Source: Massilia mucilaginosa
GTDB taxonomy: Bacteria; Pseudomonadota; Gammaproteobacteria; Burkholderiales; Burkholderiaceae_D
DNA length: 64,000 nucleotides
Direction of reading: 5' to 3'
NCBI RefSeq assembly: GCF_011682145.1
Contig: NZ_WHJH01000001.1
Coordinates: 372,001-436,000, forward strand
Shown piece by piece: positions 26,921 to 35,499 of the stretch (its first letter is position 1; every line of letters starts with the position of its first letter). Under the pieces are notes generated by a model. It did not search any database, was not told the DNA's origin, and saw only the letters and a list, made by a program, of their open reading frames with translations. The position numbers and the translations under genes were made by a program.

Positions 26921-27081
26921 ACGACCGGCACGACATCCTGCGCGCGCTCGACCTGCCCGAGGAAGCCATTCCGCTGTTCCTCGCACACATCGCACAGTTT
27001 TGCCAGGACCACGGCGGCCAGCGCCGGTATGACGAGCTGCTTGCCCTGCTGGCGCGCTACCAGGCGGCAGTCGACCAGTGA
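26917..27081 (+). CDS. Small 54-residue protein in radical SAM operon
   Basis: The ATG overlaps the stop of the radical SAM gene (ATGA), and its stop overlaps the next start (GTGA), so it is a coupled gene and not a gap. The protein is helical (residues 3-20 and 22-51), with PLFLAHIAQFCQDHGG and RRYDELLALLARYQ, and has one cysteine. No family is known to me. It may be a small partner of the radical SAM enzyme. Confidence 0.65.
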   Translation: MNDRHDILRALDLPEEAIPLFLAHIAQFCQDHGGQRRYDELLALLARYQAAVDQ

Positions 27082-27743
27082 GATACAACGGCTTGCAGCT
27101 GGTGATCGGCCTGGCCGTGCGCAAGCTCGATGACGCGTGGTTCAACCGCTTCCACGACGCGCTGGTGCTGGGTGCGATCCGCGAAGACGTCAGCTGGCTG
27201 CCGCGCCGCAAACAGATCTGGGAGCACTGGTCGCTCAGCCACTTCGCCGGCCGCCAACTCGCTGGCGGCTTCATTCCCTTCCTGACGGCCAGCGCTCCGG
27301 CCAGGGCGCAGGAATATGTCGACCGCGCAGTGGCCGCATGGCGCGCCGGCCAGCACGCGCGCGCCTTCGTGCAGCTGGGGATGGCCTCGCACCTGGTGAT
27401 CGACATGGCCTGCCCGGTCCACGCCAGCCGCGTGGCGCACCTGACCGACGGCTACGAATGGTATGTCGAAGCCAATGGCGCGACGCTCGCGGCCCTGCCC
27501 TTCGACGTGCCGCGCCATTATGCCAGCGCGCATGTCGCCGCCGCCGGCCTGGCCGCCTTCACGCAACGCTTCGCGCCGGACCGCACCAACCACCACTGGG
27601 GGCGCCTGCTCAAGCGCCTTGGCCTGCGCCGCTCGCTCACGCGCAGCGAATTCGCCGCCCAGGCCGAACAGATCATCCCAACTGCCGCCGGCCACTTGGC
27701 AGCTGTCTACCTTACCTTCATCGACGCGACCCGACCCTCTTGA
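27078..27743 (+). CDS. Zinc-dependent phospholipase C-like protein
   Basis: A 221-residue all-helical protein starting with GTG at 27078, overlapping the previous stop. Histidines and acids are spaced as in the zinc phospholipase C/P1 nuclease fold: HDALVLGAIREDVSW, WEHWSLSHF, MASHLVIDMACPVHASRV (compare HxxxD and PxH of the fold) and a final NHHWGR. There is no signal peptide. In this locus it may act on a lipid head group, but catalytic competence is inferred from motif spacing only. Confidence 0.65.
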   Translation: MRYNGLQLVIGLAVRKLDDAWFNRFHDALVLGAIREDVSWLPRRKQIWEHWSLSHFAGRQLAGGFIPFLTASAPARAQEYVDRAVAAWRAGQHARAFVQLGMASHLVIDMACPVHASRVAHLTDGYEWYVEANGATLAALPFDVPRHYASAHVAAAGLAAFTQRFAPDRTNHHWGRLLKRLGLRRSLTRSEFAAQAEQIIPTAAGHLAAVYLTFIDATRPS

Positions 27744-28744
27744 AAAAAATCCTGTTCGCCGTGCTGTTCGCGCTGACCGTCTACCTGACCGCGCGCTTTT
27801 TCTCGCATGCCAGCGGCGCCAGCCTGGGCGGCGTGCTGGCTCTGATCGGCACCATTCCACTGCCCCTGTGGCTGGGCCTTGCCGCCCTGTCCTGCCTGTT
27901 CTATATGCTGGACTGGATCCGCCTGCGCAGCATGCTCGCGGTGCTCGGCCATCCGCTACGCTTTGCGCAAGGCCTGCGCCTGACTTGCGTCAGCTACTTC
28001 GTCACCAGCATCACGCCCAGCGCCGAACTGCACACACCCGCCATGATGTTCGTGCTCGGACGCCAGGGCGTGCCAATGCCGCATGCGCTGGCGGCCTCGG
28101 TCAGCAAGAGCATCTACATGACCTTGTGGATTTGCCTGGTGTCGTGCGTCACCCTTACCTTCGGCCACGCGATTGCGCTGCCGGCGCCCTTGCAGGTCGG
28201 CCTGCCGCTGCTCACCGCGCCGCTCTTGGGCATTGCGCTGCTGCTTGCGCTGATGGCGTTCTTTCCGGGACCGGTGATGCGCTGGACCGAACGGCGCGCC
28301 GGCAGCATGAAGGATGGCGGCCTGTGGCAAAAGGCCCTGCTCGGCGTCGGCCAGAGCGCGCATGCCATATCGGCCATCGGCAAGTCGACCGACGTGCAGC
28401 ACCTGGTGTGCCACCTGGCGTCGGTGATTTTTTTGCTGACCTACGTGGCGATCGGGTCGCTGCTGGCGACCCACTTCGGCTTTGCGCTGACCTGGCTGCA
28501 AGCGCTGACCATCTTCTCGACCAGCCTGATGATCGCCTACCTGGCGCCGGTGCCGGGCGCGATCGGCGTGGCCGAGGTGGCGACCAGCTACATGCTCGAT
28601 CCCGCGCTCACGCCGCAGGGCATGGCCGTCGCGGTGACCTTGCGCGTCCTGTGCTGGTACTTGGTGGCCGTTCCCGGGGCGGTGGTGCTGGCGCGCGAGT
28701 TCCGGCGCGCGGGCGCGTGGAAGCTGCCCAAGGTCTTCAGCTAG
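27740..28744 (+). CDS. Flippase-like integral membrane protein (LPG synthase TM / UPF0104 family)
   Basis: A 334-residue protein with about eight membrane helices, starting at TTG 27740 overlapping the previous stop (TTGA). The segment SYFVTSITPSAELHTPAMMFVL and the C-terminal PVPGAIGVAEVATSYML are characteristic of the lysylphosphatidylglycerol-synthase TM domain (YbhN/AglD-like) family. Members flip or transfer lipid-linked molecules. In this locus it is a good candidate for moving or loading the product at the inner membrane. Confidence 0.75.
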   Translation: MKKILFAVLFALTVYLTARFFSHASGASLGGVLALIGTIPLPLWLGLAALSCLFYMLDWIRLRSMLAVLGHPLRFAQGLRLTCVSYFVTSITPSAELHTPAMMFVLGRQGVPMPHALAASVSKSIYMTLWICLVSCVTLTFGHAIALPAPLQVGLPLLTAPLLGIALLLALMAFFPGPVMRWTERRAGSMKDGGLWQKALLGVGQSAHAISAIGKSTDVQHLVCHLASVIFLLTYVAIGSLLATHFGFALTWLQALTIFSTSLMIAYLAPVPGAIGVAEVATSYMLDPALTPQGMAVAVTLRVLCWYLVAVPGAVVLAREFRRAGAWKLPKVFS

Positions 28745-29273
28745 CGGTGCTTCGCACGGTGCGATTCCAGAGCCAGCGCGCCGCCTGCAATTGCGCCAGC
28801 ATCAGCGCCATATTCAGCACCCGTACCGGCCAGCCTGATGGAAGTAAGCCCGCCAGCGGGTCCCACGGGCGAAACGCCAGGTTGACGTTCATACTCTCGG
28901 GTGTGAACGCCTGGCTGAGTGCAATGAGCAGCTGGTAGATCGCCAGCGCTACCCATGGAATGGCCGCCGGCATGCGCTTGCCGCGCCAGGCCAGCGCCCC
29001 CAGCACCGGCGCCGATGCATGCAGCAGGAACGAGGCGGCCGAGGTATGCCCACCGGCCGCCACATGCAGCACGTAGGCCGGCAAGGCGATGGCGCCCTGG
29101 CACAGGAAACCGGTGACAATCAGCGGCGCGGCATTGGCGATCAGTCCCAGTGCCAGCATGGCGCTGGTGACGTGGCACATCCATAAAAGCTCCGGCGCCA
29201 GCCCATCCTGCGTCTTTTGCACCGCAAGGATGGCCAGCAACAGCATCATGCAGACGCCGCCGGCACGCTTCAT
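28737..29273 (-). CDS. Small polytopic membrane protein, last gene of the minus operon
   Basis: A 178-residue protein with five to six hydrophobic helices. The ATG at 29273 overlaps the stop of the SDR gene (ATGA). Its 3' end overlaps the convergent flippase-like gene by 8 bases. No family signature is evident. Position as the last coupled gene suggests a role in membrane insertion or transport of the product. Confidence 0.65.
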   Translation of the reverse strand: MKRAGGVCMMLLLAILAVQKTQDGLAPELLWMCHVTSAMLALGLIANAAPLIVTGFLCQGAIALPAYVLHVAAGGHTSAASFLLHASAPVLGALAWRGKRMPAAIPWVALAIYQLLIALSQAFTPESMNVNLAFRPWDPLAGLLPSGWPVRVLNMALMLAQLQAARWLWNRTVRSTAS

Positions 29274-29971
29274 CCCAGCCCGCCCGTAAGCGGGAACTGG
29301 GCGCCGTTCAGGTAAGTGTTTTCGAGCGCGAGCCAGCGCAGGCCGCGCGCGGCCTCCAGGCAGGTGCCGGTGCGGCCGAGCGCGGAGTAGCGCCGGTACG
29401 ATTCGCGCAGCTTCGGGTCGAGCGCTTGCGCAATGCCGCCATCGAGCACGCCCACCACCGCCAGGTTGACCAGGATGCCCTTGGGGCCGAGCTCCTTGGC
29501 CAGCGCCATGGTCAGGCCCCACATGGCGGCCTGGCTGGCTGCGTAGTGCGCGGGCGCGGGCACCGGCTGCAAGCCATCGAGGGCGGCGACCAGCACCAGC
29601 GCACCGCGCAGGCCGCGCCGCTCCATCTGCTGCGCGCACAGAAGCGCGGCGCGGCCGTGCACCGCATGCACCGCGTCCCACGACGCCGCCGTCAGCGCGC
29701 CGACCGAGGCGATCGGCGCCACGCCGGCGCAGTGAATCACCACGTCCGGCAGGCGGTCGTCGCGCGCGAGCGCATCGAACAGCACGTCCACCGCGTCGGC
29801 CTGCCCGAAATCGGCCGCGTAGGCCGGGAATCCGAGTTCGTCGCCGAGGGCGGCGGCAAGCTCCGTGCGGCGGCAGTAGGTGAAGGCCACGTCGGCGCCG
29901 CTGCGTTTCAGTTCGCGCAGCAGGGCCGAGCCGAGGGCGCCGCTGCCGCCCAGTACAAGTACGCGTTTCAT
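29270..29971 (-). CDS. SDR-fold protein without catalytic residues
   Basis: A 233-residue Rossmann-fold protein. The N-terminal nucleotide motif is present (VLGGSGALGSAL), but the active site is altered: in HYAASQAAMWGL the tyrosine is kept while the lysine is glutamine, and the serine position upstream is alanine (VLVAALDG). Sequence around the site (APAHYAAS, LAKELGPKGILVN) shows kinship with the SDRs at 31266 and 44349. It may bind NAD(P) or ACP substrate without normal SDR catalysis, or work as a partner subunit. Coupled on both sides by ATGA overlaps. Confidence 0.75.
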   Translation of the reverse strand: MKRVLVLGGSGALGSALLRELKRSGADVAFTYCRRTELAAALGDELGFPAYAADFGQADAVDVLFDALARDDRLPDVVIHCAGVAPIASVGALTAASWDAVHAVHGRAALLCAQQMERRGLRGALVLVAALDGLQPVPAPAHYAASQAAMWGLTMALAKELGPKGILVNLAVVGVLDGGIAQALDPKLRESYRRYSALGRTGTCLEAARGLRWLALENTYLNGAQFPLTGGLG

Positions 29972-31266
29972 TGAAGGTCCCACAGGAAGTCGAGCGCCTC
30001 GCGCAGCGCGTGCGCGCAGGCCAGCAGTTCGTCGTCGGAAATCGTCAACGATGGCTGCACGCGCAGCACCTGCCACGCGTGGCCGCAAATCTGCGAGATG
30101 TAGCCGGCCTTGTACAGCCGGTGCACCAGCAGCATGCCGATGGCCGGCTGCGCCGCCAGTTCGGGCACGCCGAGGTAGTCGAACTGGTAGCAGGGATGAT
30201 CCGGGGCTTCCAGCTCGATGCCCAGCATCAGGCCGTCGCCGCGGATCGCCTTGACCAGTGGCGAGGGCAGGACGAATTCTTCCAGGGCCTCGCGCAGCAG
30301 GCGGCCCTTGCGTTCCACATCGGCCAGCATGGCATCATCGAGCAGGTCGAGCGCCGCCAGTCCGGCCACGCAAGCGAGCGCGTTGCCGCTGAAGGTGGAC
30401 GCATGCGCCTCGGCCAGCGCGAACTTGCCGTACACGCCGTCAAAAATCGGGCGCCGCGTGAGCATCACCGACAGCGGCATCAAGCCGCCGCCCAGCGCTT
30501 TGCCGAGGGTGATGACGTCGGGCCGGCGCGGCCAGTCCTCGCTCGACAAAAAGCGTCCGGTGCGTCCGAGGCCGGTCTGGATTTCGTCGGCCACCAGCAG
30601 CACGCCCCGCTCACCCGTGCCGTGGCACAGGCGCGCCAGATACGCCGCGTCAGGCAGGCGCACGCCGGCTTCGACCTGGATCGGTTCGAGCACGATGGCG
30701 GCGAGCGACGGATCGGCCAGTGCGTTGTCGAGCGCCTCCATGTCGCCGAACGGCAGCGCGTCGACCATCGGCAAGTGCGGACCGAAAATGTCGCGGTACG
30801 GGCCGGCCTGCATCATCGCCACGCTGCCGAAGGTGCAGCCGTGGTAGGCGCCCTGGACGCAGGCGATGCGCGGCCTGCCGGTGGCGCCGCGCACCAGCTT
30901 GAGCGCCGCCTCCACAGCCTCGGTGCCGCCGCTGGCGAAAAACGCCGCGTCGTAGCCGGTCCGTTGATACAACCGGCTGGCCAGTAAACCAGCGTAGGGG
31001 CTGATGCCGGACGGATAGAACGACGGCGCGCGGCTATTGAGGAAGTTCATCAGCGCCGCCTCGATGGCCGCCGGACGATGGCCGAACGCCTGCGTGCCCC
31101 AGCCGGCCAGCAGGTCGATGTACGGTTTGCCGTCGCTGTCGATCAGGTGGCCGTGCTCCACCCGCTCGAGCAGATAAGGTTCGCTGCTCAGGCGCGCGCG
31201 CATCGACACCAGCGGATTGACGAAAGCGCGAAAACCGTCGTAGCCCTCGTGCAGGAGCGGGTCCAT
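29968..31266 (-). CDS. Class III PLP-dependent aminotransferase 1
   Basis: A 432-residue fold-type I aminotransferase. PLP contacts are visible: GGTEAVEAALKL (phosphate), [19 protein letters not shown] (D227) and TLGKALGGG (K256, Schiff base). Class III enzymes transfer amino groups to or from omega-amines, aldehydes and ketones. The ATG at 31266 overlaps the previous stop (TGATG). In this locus it may put an amino group on an acyl chain or release it as an amine. It is similar to, but clearly distinct from, the second aminotransferase at 33079. Confidence 0.85.
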   Translation of the reverse strand: MDPLLHEGYDGFRAFVNPLVSMRARLSSEPYLLERVEHGHLIDSDGKPYIDLLAGWGTQAFGHRPAAIEAALMNFLNSRAPSFYPSGISPYAGLLASRLYQRTGYDAAFFASGGTEAVEAALKLVRGATGRPRIACVQGAYHGCTFGSVAMMQAGPYRDIFGPHLPMVDALPFGDMEALDNALADPSLAAIVLEPIQVEAGVRLPDAAYLARLCHGTGERGVLLVADEIQTGLGRTGRFLSSEDWPRRPDVITLGKALGGGLMPLSVMLTRRPIFDGVYGKFALAEAHASTFSGNALACVAGLAALDLLDDAMLADVERKGRLLREALEEFVLPSPLVKAIRGDGLMLGIELEAPDHPCYQFDYLGVPELAAQPAIGMLLVHRLYKAGYISQICGHAWQVLRVQPSLTISDDELLACAHALREALDFLWDLQ

Positions 31267-32057
31267 CACAGGCCTCCGTCGAAGGTCAGGCGCGCGCCGC
31301 TCATGAAGCTGTTCTCGTCCGATACCAGCCAGGTGACGAAAGCGGCGGTTTCTTCGAGCGTGGCGGTGCGCCCCAGCGGGCAGTGCGTGGTGTAGTCGTC
31401 CAGCCGGTACTGGGGCGCCTGCTGGCCCATGCCCGCTTCCAGCAGGCCGGCCGACAGGTCATTGACGGCGATCCCGTAGCGCCCCACCTCCTTGGCCAGC
31501 GCGCGGGTGAAGCCCTGCAGGCCGGCCTTGGCCGCCGCGTAATGCACGGGCGCCTCGACGATCCGCTCCCCGGCAATCGAGCCGATATTGAGGATGCTCC
31601 CTTTCTTGGCCCGCAGCATGGGCCGCAGGGCGGCGCGCGAAAAGATGTACGCGCCTTTCAGGCAGGTATCGAGCACCAGGTCCCAGTCGTCTTCTTCCAG
31701 CAAGGCGATCGGCAGCACCTGCATGACGCCGGCGTTGTTGACGAGGATGTCGAGCCCCTCCCATTCGGCGACGATGGCGTTGACGGTGCTGCGGGCGTGG
31801 GCCGCGTCGGTAACCGATCCCTTGAACACCAGCGGCTCGGCGCCCAGCTCGCGCAGCAGGCCGCGGGTGACTTCGACCTGCTCATCGTCCTTGACGTAGG
31901 TGAATGCCACGCGCGCGCCGGCGGCGGCGAAGGCCAGGCAGATGGCGCGGCCCAGGTTGCGCGAGCCGCCGGTCACCAGGCAGCGTTTTCCCGCCAGCCG
32001 CAATGGCGGCGCGGAGGTGTCGGAGTCAGTCACAGGGTAATCCGTTTCATGGTTCAT
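31266..32057 (-). CDS. SDR oxidoreductase, FabG-like
   Basis: A 263-residue short-chain dehydrogenase: TGGSRNLGRAI cofactor motif, NNAG, the catalytic serine in NIGSIAG and APVHYAAAK with Tyr and Lys. An 18-20 residue tail precedes the fold. Close kinship to the SDR at 44349 (APVHYxAAK, ALAKEVGRYGI) indicates duplication within the locus. Expected role: NAD(P)H-dependent ketone reduction on an ACP-bound chain. Its ATG overlaps the stop of the radical SAM gene (ATGA). Confidence 0.85.
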   Translation of the reverse strand: MNHETDYPVTDSDTSAPPLRLAGKRCLVTGGSRNLGRAICLAFAAAGARVAFTYVKDDEQVEVTRGLLRELGAEPLVFKGSVTDAAHARSTVNAIVAEWEGLDILVNNAGVMQVLPIALLEEDDWDLVLDTCLKGAYIFSRAALRPMLRAKKGSILNIGSIAGERIVEAPVHYAAAKAGLQGFTRALAKEVGRYGIAVNDLSAGLLEAGMGQQAPQYRLDDYTTHCPLGRTATLEETAAFVTWLVSDENSFMSGARLTFDGGL

Positions 32058-33091
32058 TGGGAGCGCATGCGCGTGGAGAGGTCCGACAGCGAACGCAGGG
32101 TCGAGCCCTGCCCCAGCGCCTGGGTAAAGCCGCGGCACAGGGTCCAGCAGTCCTGGCAGCGCGCCACCGAATCGAGGCCCCGCATGCGGCCGACGATCGG
32201 CGCCAGCGCTTCGTCGCGCACGTTGCCGACCACCGAATCGATGCGCTCGATGCAGGGCGAGACGTTACCGAGATGGTCGATATTGAATGACTGCTCGCCC
32301 GCATGGCAGGCCGGCATGGGGCCGCGTTCGACAAAGGCGTCCATGCGTTCGAGGTAGTCACGGAAGGTGCGCAAGTGCGGGTAGCGCTGCCACAGGTCGA
32401 GCATCCTGGCGCTGAGCGAGACGTCCGGCAGCTCGTCTTCGCCGCTCTTGCCGCGCCTGAAACCGTCGGTCGAGAGCAAGGTGACGCAGTGGCCGACGCC
32501 GCGCGCCGCGCTCATTTGCAGCAGTTTTTCGATGTCGTCCTGGTTTTCCTTCATCAGGATCGTCATCACATGCACCTGGGCGCCGCCGTGGGGCGCGTGC
32601 GCCAGCAAGGTGTCCACGGAGCGCCAGGCCTGATCGAAGGCGCCGTCAAGCCGGCGTTTCCGGTCGTGGCGCGCCGCATCGGCAAAGTCGATCGACACGC
32701 CGACCTGCGCCACCCCGGCCGCGAACAGCCCCTGCGCCTTGGCGTCGTCGACAAACCAGCCGTTGGTATAGAGGACCGGAGCATGGCGCTTGCCGAAGGC
32801 GCGCACGATCTCGATGATGTCGGGCCGCAGCAGCGGTTCGCCCCCTTCGACCGACACCAGGAAGGTGCCGATCCGCGCCAGTTCGGCCGCCACGCGCTGG
32901 TAGTCGGCCACGGTCAATTCAAGGCGCGGAGCGACGCCGTTGGGCCAGAAGCCGCAGAACGAGCAGCGCATGTTGCAGCGGTTGGTCACCTGCACCAGCA
33001 CCTGGAACGGATGGCGGCGCAAAATGCCGCCCATGAAGCGCAGGTCGCGGCTGGTGCGGGCGAGCAGGCCCGGGCCTTTCAGAATTGCCAT
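32054..33091 (-). CDS. Radical SAM protein with SPASM-like C-terminus
   Basis: A 345-residue protein. CNMRCSFC (C39, C43, C46) binds the catalytic 4Fe-4S cluster; VEGGEPLLR is the SAM-contact motif. A C-terminal cysteine set (CHAGEQSFNIDHLGNVSPC, then CQDCWTLC) resembles SPASM/Twitch auxiliary-cluster domains. The ATG at 33091 has GGAGG 5 bases upstream; ATG 33103 would add four residues. It overlaps the aminotransferase gene before it. Its architecture differs from the two MJ0619-like enzymes, so the locus has two types of radical chemistry. Confidence 0.8.
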   Translation of the reverse strand: MAILKGPGLLARTSRDLRFMGGILRRHPFQVLVQVTNRCNMRCSFCGFWPNGVAPRLELTVADYQRVAAELARIGTFLVSVEGGEPLLRPDIIEIVRAFGKRHAPVLYTNGWFVDDAKAQGLFAAGVAQVGVSIDFADAARHDRKRRLDGAFDQAWRSVDTLLAHAPHGGAQVHVMTILMKENQDDIEKLLQMSAARGVGHCVTLLSTDGFRRGKSGEDELPDVSLSARMLDLWQRYPHLRTFRDYLERMDAFVERGPMPACHAGEQSFNIDHLGNVSPCIERIDSVVGNVRDEALAPIVGRMRGLDSVARCQDCWTLCRGFTQALGQGSTLRSLSDLSTRMRSQ

Positions 33092-34446
33092 CCACTCCTC
33101 CATTGCGCGCCTGCGCGGCGCGTCACATCCGCCACGATGGGCGCGATTGAGCGATAGTCGTCAAGAATCGCGCCGACCGCGTCCACCACCGCATCGATGT
33201 CCTCGTCGGCGATGCTCAAAGGCGGTTCGAGCCGCAGCACGTTCCAGCGCGACGACGCGGGTTGCGCCAGGATGCCCGCTTCCAGCAGCCGGACCGCGAC
33301 CCACTGGCCGAACATGCCTTCCGAAACCTTGTCCACCAGCGACGGCGCCAGCTTGTCGAGCCAGGAACTGCCGGTGGGGCCGAACTCGATCCCGACCAGC
33401 AGCCCGCGCCCGCGCACTTCCTTCACCAGTGGGTGCCCGCGCAGGCGTGCGCGCAAGCCGTCCAGCAGGCGCGCGCCTTGCTGCGCACTGCGCGCGACCA
33501 GATCTTCTTCGTCGATCAGCTCCAGGGTCCTGAGAGCGGCGGCGCAAGCGAACGCGTTACCCTGGTAGGTGGAGCTGTGCAGATCGAAGCGCCCGGCGCC
33601 GCCGTAGGCCTTGTCGAACAGTGCGCGCGAGGTCACCGCCACCGAAATGGCGGCCAAGCCGCCCGACAATGCCTTGGCCAGGCACAGCACATCGGGCACA
33701 CAGTCTTCCGCCTCGTGCGCGAACAGCGTGCCGGTGCGGCCAAGGCCGGTCTGGATCTCGTCGAGCACGAGCAGCGTGCCGCGCGCGCGGCATAGCTCTT
33801 GCGCCGCGCGCAGGTAGCCGGGCGGCGGCAGGATCACGCCGCCTTCCGCCTGCAGCGGCTCGACCAGGAAGGCGGCCGGCTTGTGGGCCTTGAGAGCGCG
33901 GTCGAGCGCATCGAGGTCGCCGAACGGAACGCGATGGCAGCCGGCCAGCAGCGGCTCGAAAGGCTGGCGCAGGCGTTCGGCGCCCATCACCGACAAAGTG
34001 CCGAGCGTGGTGCCGTGAAAGCCGCCGTCGCACGAAACAAAGTCGCTGCGGCCGGTGGCGGCGCGCGCCAGCTTGAGGCCCGCCTCCACCGCTTCCGCCC
34101 CGCTGCTGGCGAACAGGCTGATTTCCAGCGGTGCCGCCAGACGCTTGGCCAGCGCCTCGGCCAGCGCCGCCGCACCGGCGGCCGGCCCGGTGTGGCAAAA
34201 GTGCAGTACCTGTTCGTCAAGCAGCTGGTGCAGGCGGGCGATCAGTGCCGGATGGTTGTGGCCCAGGTTGACAGAGCCGAAACCGGCCAGGCAATCGAGG
34301 TAGCGCCGCCCCTCGCTGTCCCACAGCCAGACGCCGCTGGCGCGCACGAACACGCGTCCGTAGCCGAGCACCCCAAGCAACTGGATGAAGGAGGGATTGA
34401 TGTACTTCGCGTAGGTTTGCGAGACTGGATGTTCGCTTTGCTTCAT
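33079..34446 (-). CDS. Class III PLP-dependent aminotransferase 2
   Basis: A 455-residue aminotransferase with [34 protein letters not shown] (D229) and LAKALSGG (K258). Its N-terminus ([25 protein letters not shown]) resembles acetylornithine and polyketide-linked class III enzymes. The ATG at 34446 overlaps the previous stop (ATGA). Two divergent aminotransferases in one operon suggest two amination or deamination steps, or different ends of the molecule. Confidence 0.85.
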   Translation of the reverse strand: MKQSEHPVSQTYAKYINPSFIQLLGVLGYGRVFVRASGVWLWDSEGRRYLDCLAGFGSVNLGHNHPALIARLHQLLDEQVLHFCHTGPAAGAAALAEALAKRLAAPLEISLFASSGAEAVEAGLKLARAATGRSDFVSCDGGFHGTTLGTLSVMGAERLRQPFEPLLAGCHRVPFGDLDALDRALKAHKPAAFLVEPLQAEGGVILPPPGYLRAAQELCRARGTLLVLDEIQTGLGRTGTLFAHEAEDCVPDVLCLAKALSGGLAAISVAVTSRALFDKAYGGAGRFDLHSSTYQGNAFACAAALRTLELIDEEDLVARSAQQGARLLDGLRARLRGHPLVKEVRGRGLLVGIEFGPTGSSWLDKLAPSLVDKVSEGMFGQWVAVRLLEAGILAQPASSRWNVLRLEPPLSIADEDIDAVVDAVGAILDDYRSIAPIVADVTRRAGAQWRSGWQF

Positions 34447-35495
34447 GCGGTTCCCAGTCCGAGTTCGGCGCGCAGGCGCGCATCCGACGATGGCCGCCAG
34501 ATTTTCTGGTCGAGCCAGAAGTGGTGGCAGAACAGGCCCCAGTACAGCGCCAGGAATACCTGGGCGGATGCCGATCCGGGCGCCGCACCGAATGGCGCCC
34601 CGCCGCGCGCCACGTTCAGGGCCACGTACAGCAGCGACGCCGCCAGCATGAGGACATACGCCAGCAGCGGCCCCGCCGCCCGCGCAGGTTTGACGCGGCG
34701 GCGCTCGGTGGCGATCACGATGCCGATGTACTGCAAGCCGTGCAGCGTGCCGCCGACAATGGTCGCCGCCATGAACACCTGCTCGGTGGTGAGCGGGTTG
34801 GCCAGCAGCGGTTCGCGCATGCCGACCGCGAACAGCGAGAACAGGGTCGTGCCCACCGCGACCACAAGGCCGAACACGCCGGGCTTCACCGCGCTGCCGC
34901 GATGCCAGCGCCGCACCAGCAGCGCGGCCCACAACAGCATGGCCGCTGCCAGCAGCGCGCCCACCGCAGCGATGGCATACGCGCCCCATGCTGCGCGCCC
35001 CGCCAGGTCCAGGTTGGCGGGATGGGCCAGCGCGAGCAGGCCGAAGGCGACCCACAAGATGCCGTGCAGGAGGCGCGTATCGGCCTTGCGCGCCTGGGCG
35101 TCGGCCTCGCCCAGGCGCTGGTACACCGACAAAATGCCGTGATGCTGGCGCACCGCATGGTGAAAGGACCACAGCGCGACAAAGCCCAGGAACAGCAGGA
35201 ACGGTTCGGGGCGGCCGCTGATCCAGGTCGCACCCAGGAGGATGGGACCGGGCAGCAGCCAGGCAAGGCTGGTCCACAGCAGGCGGCCACGCTCGCGCCG
35301 AAAACCGGCGTCGAGGTAGGTGCGCTGCCAGGTGGCGCACAGGTGCGGGCCTTCCACCAGCCAGATCCAGGCGAACCACAGGGGCAGCACGGTCGCTGGT
35401 GCGGCCAGCATCAGCAGGCCCGCCGCCAGCGCGACGACGCCGCTTCCGAAAAAGAAGCAGGCGTCGAACACCGGGCCGCCGATCCAGCGTGTCAT
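34443..35495 (-). CDS. Polytopic membrane protein with histidine motifs
   Basis: A 350-residue protein with about eight or nine membrane helices. Histidines recur near helix ends: EGPHLCATW, SFHHAVRQHHG, GTLHGLQYIG and FCHHFWLDQKIW. Such clusters are found in membrane di-metal oxygenases, desaturases and Brp/Blh-like enzymes, but the exact spacing of the classical HxxHH desaturase boxes is not evident, so I leave function open. It starts 4 bases after the ACP stop and overlaps the next gene by ATGA. Confidence 0.65.
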   Translation of the reverse strand: MTRWIGGPVFDACFFFGSGVVALAAGLLMLAAPATVLPLWFAWIWLVEGPHLCATWQRTYLDAGFRRERGRLLWTSLAWLLPGPILLGATWISGRPEPFLLFLGFVALWSFHHAVRQHHGILSVYQRLGEADAQARKADTRLLHGILWVAFGLLALAHPANLDLAGRAAWGAYAIAAVGALLAAAMLLWAALLVRRWHRGSAVKPGVFGLVVAVGTTLFSLFAVGMREPLLANPLTTEQVFMAATIVGGTLHGLQYIGIVIATERRRVKPARAAGPLLAYVLMLAASLLYVALNVARGGAPFGAAPGSASAQVFLALYWGLFCHHFWLDQKIWRPSSDARLRAELGLGTA

Positions 35496-35499
35496 GGCG

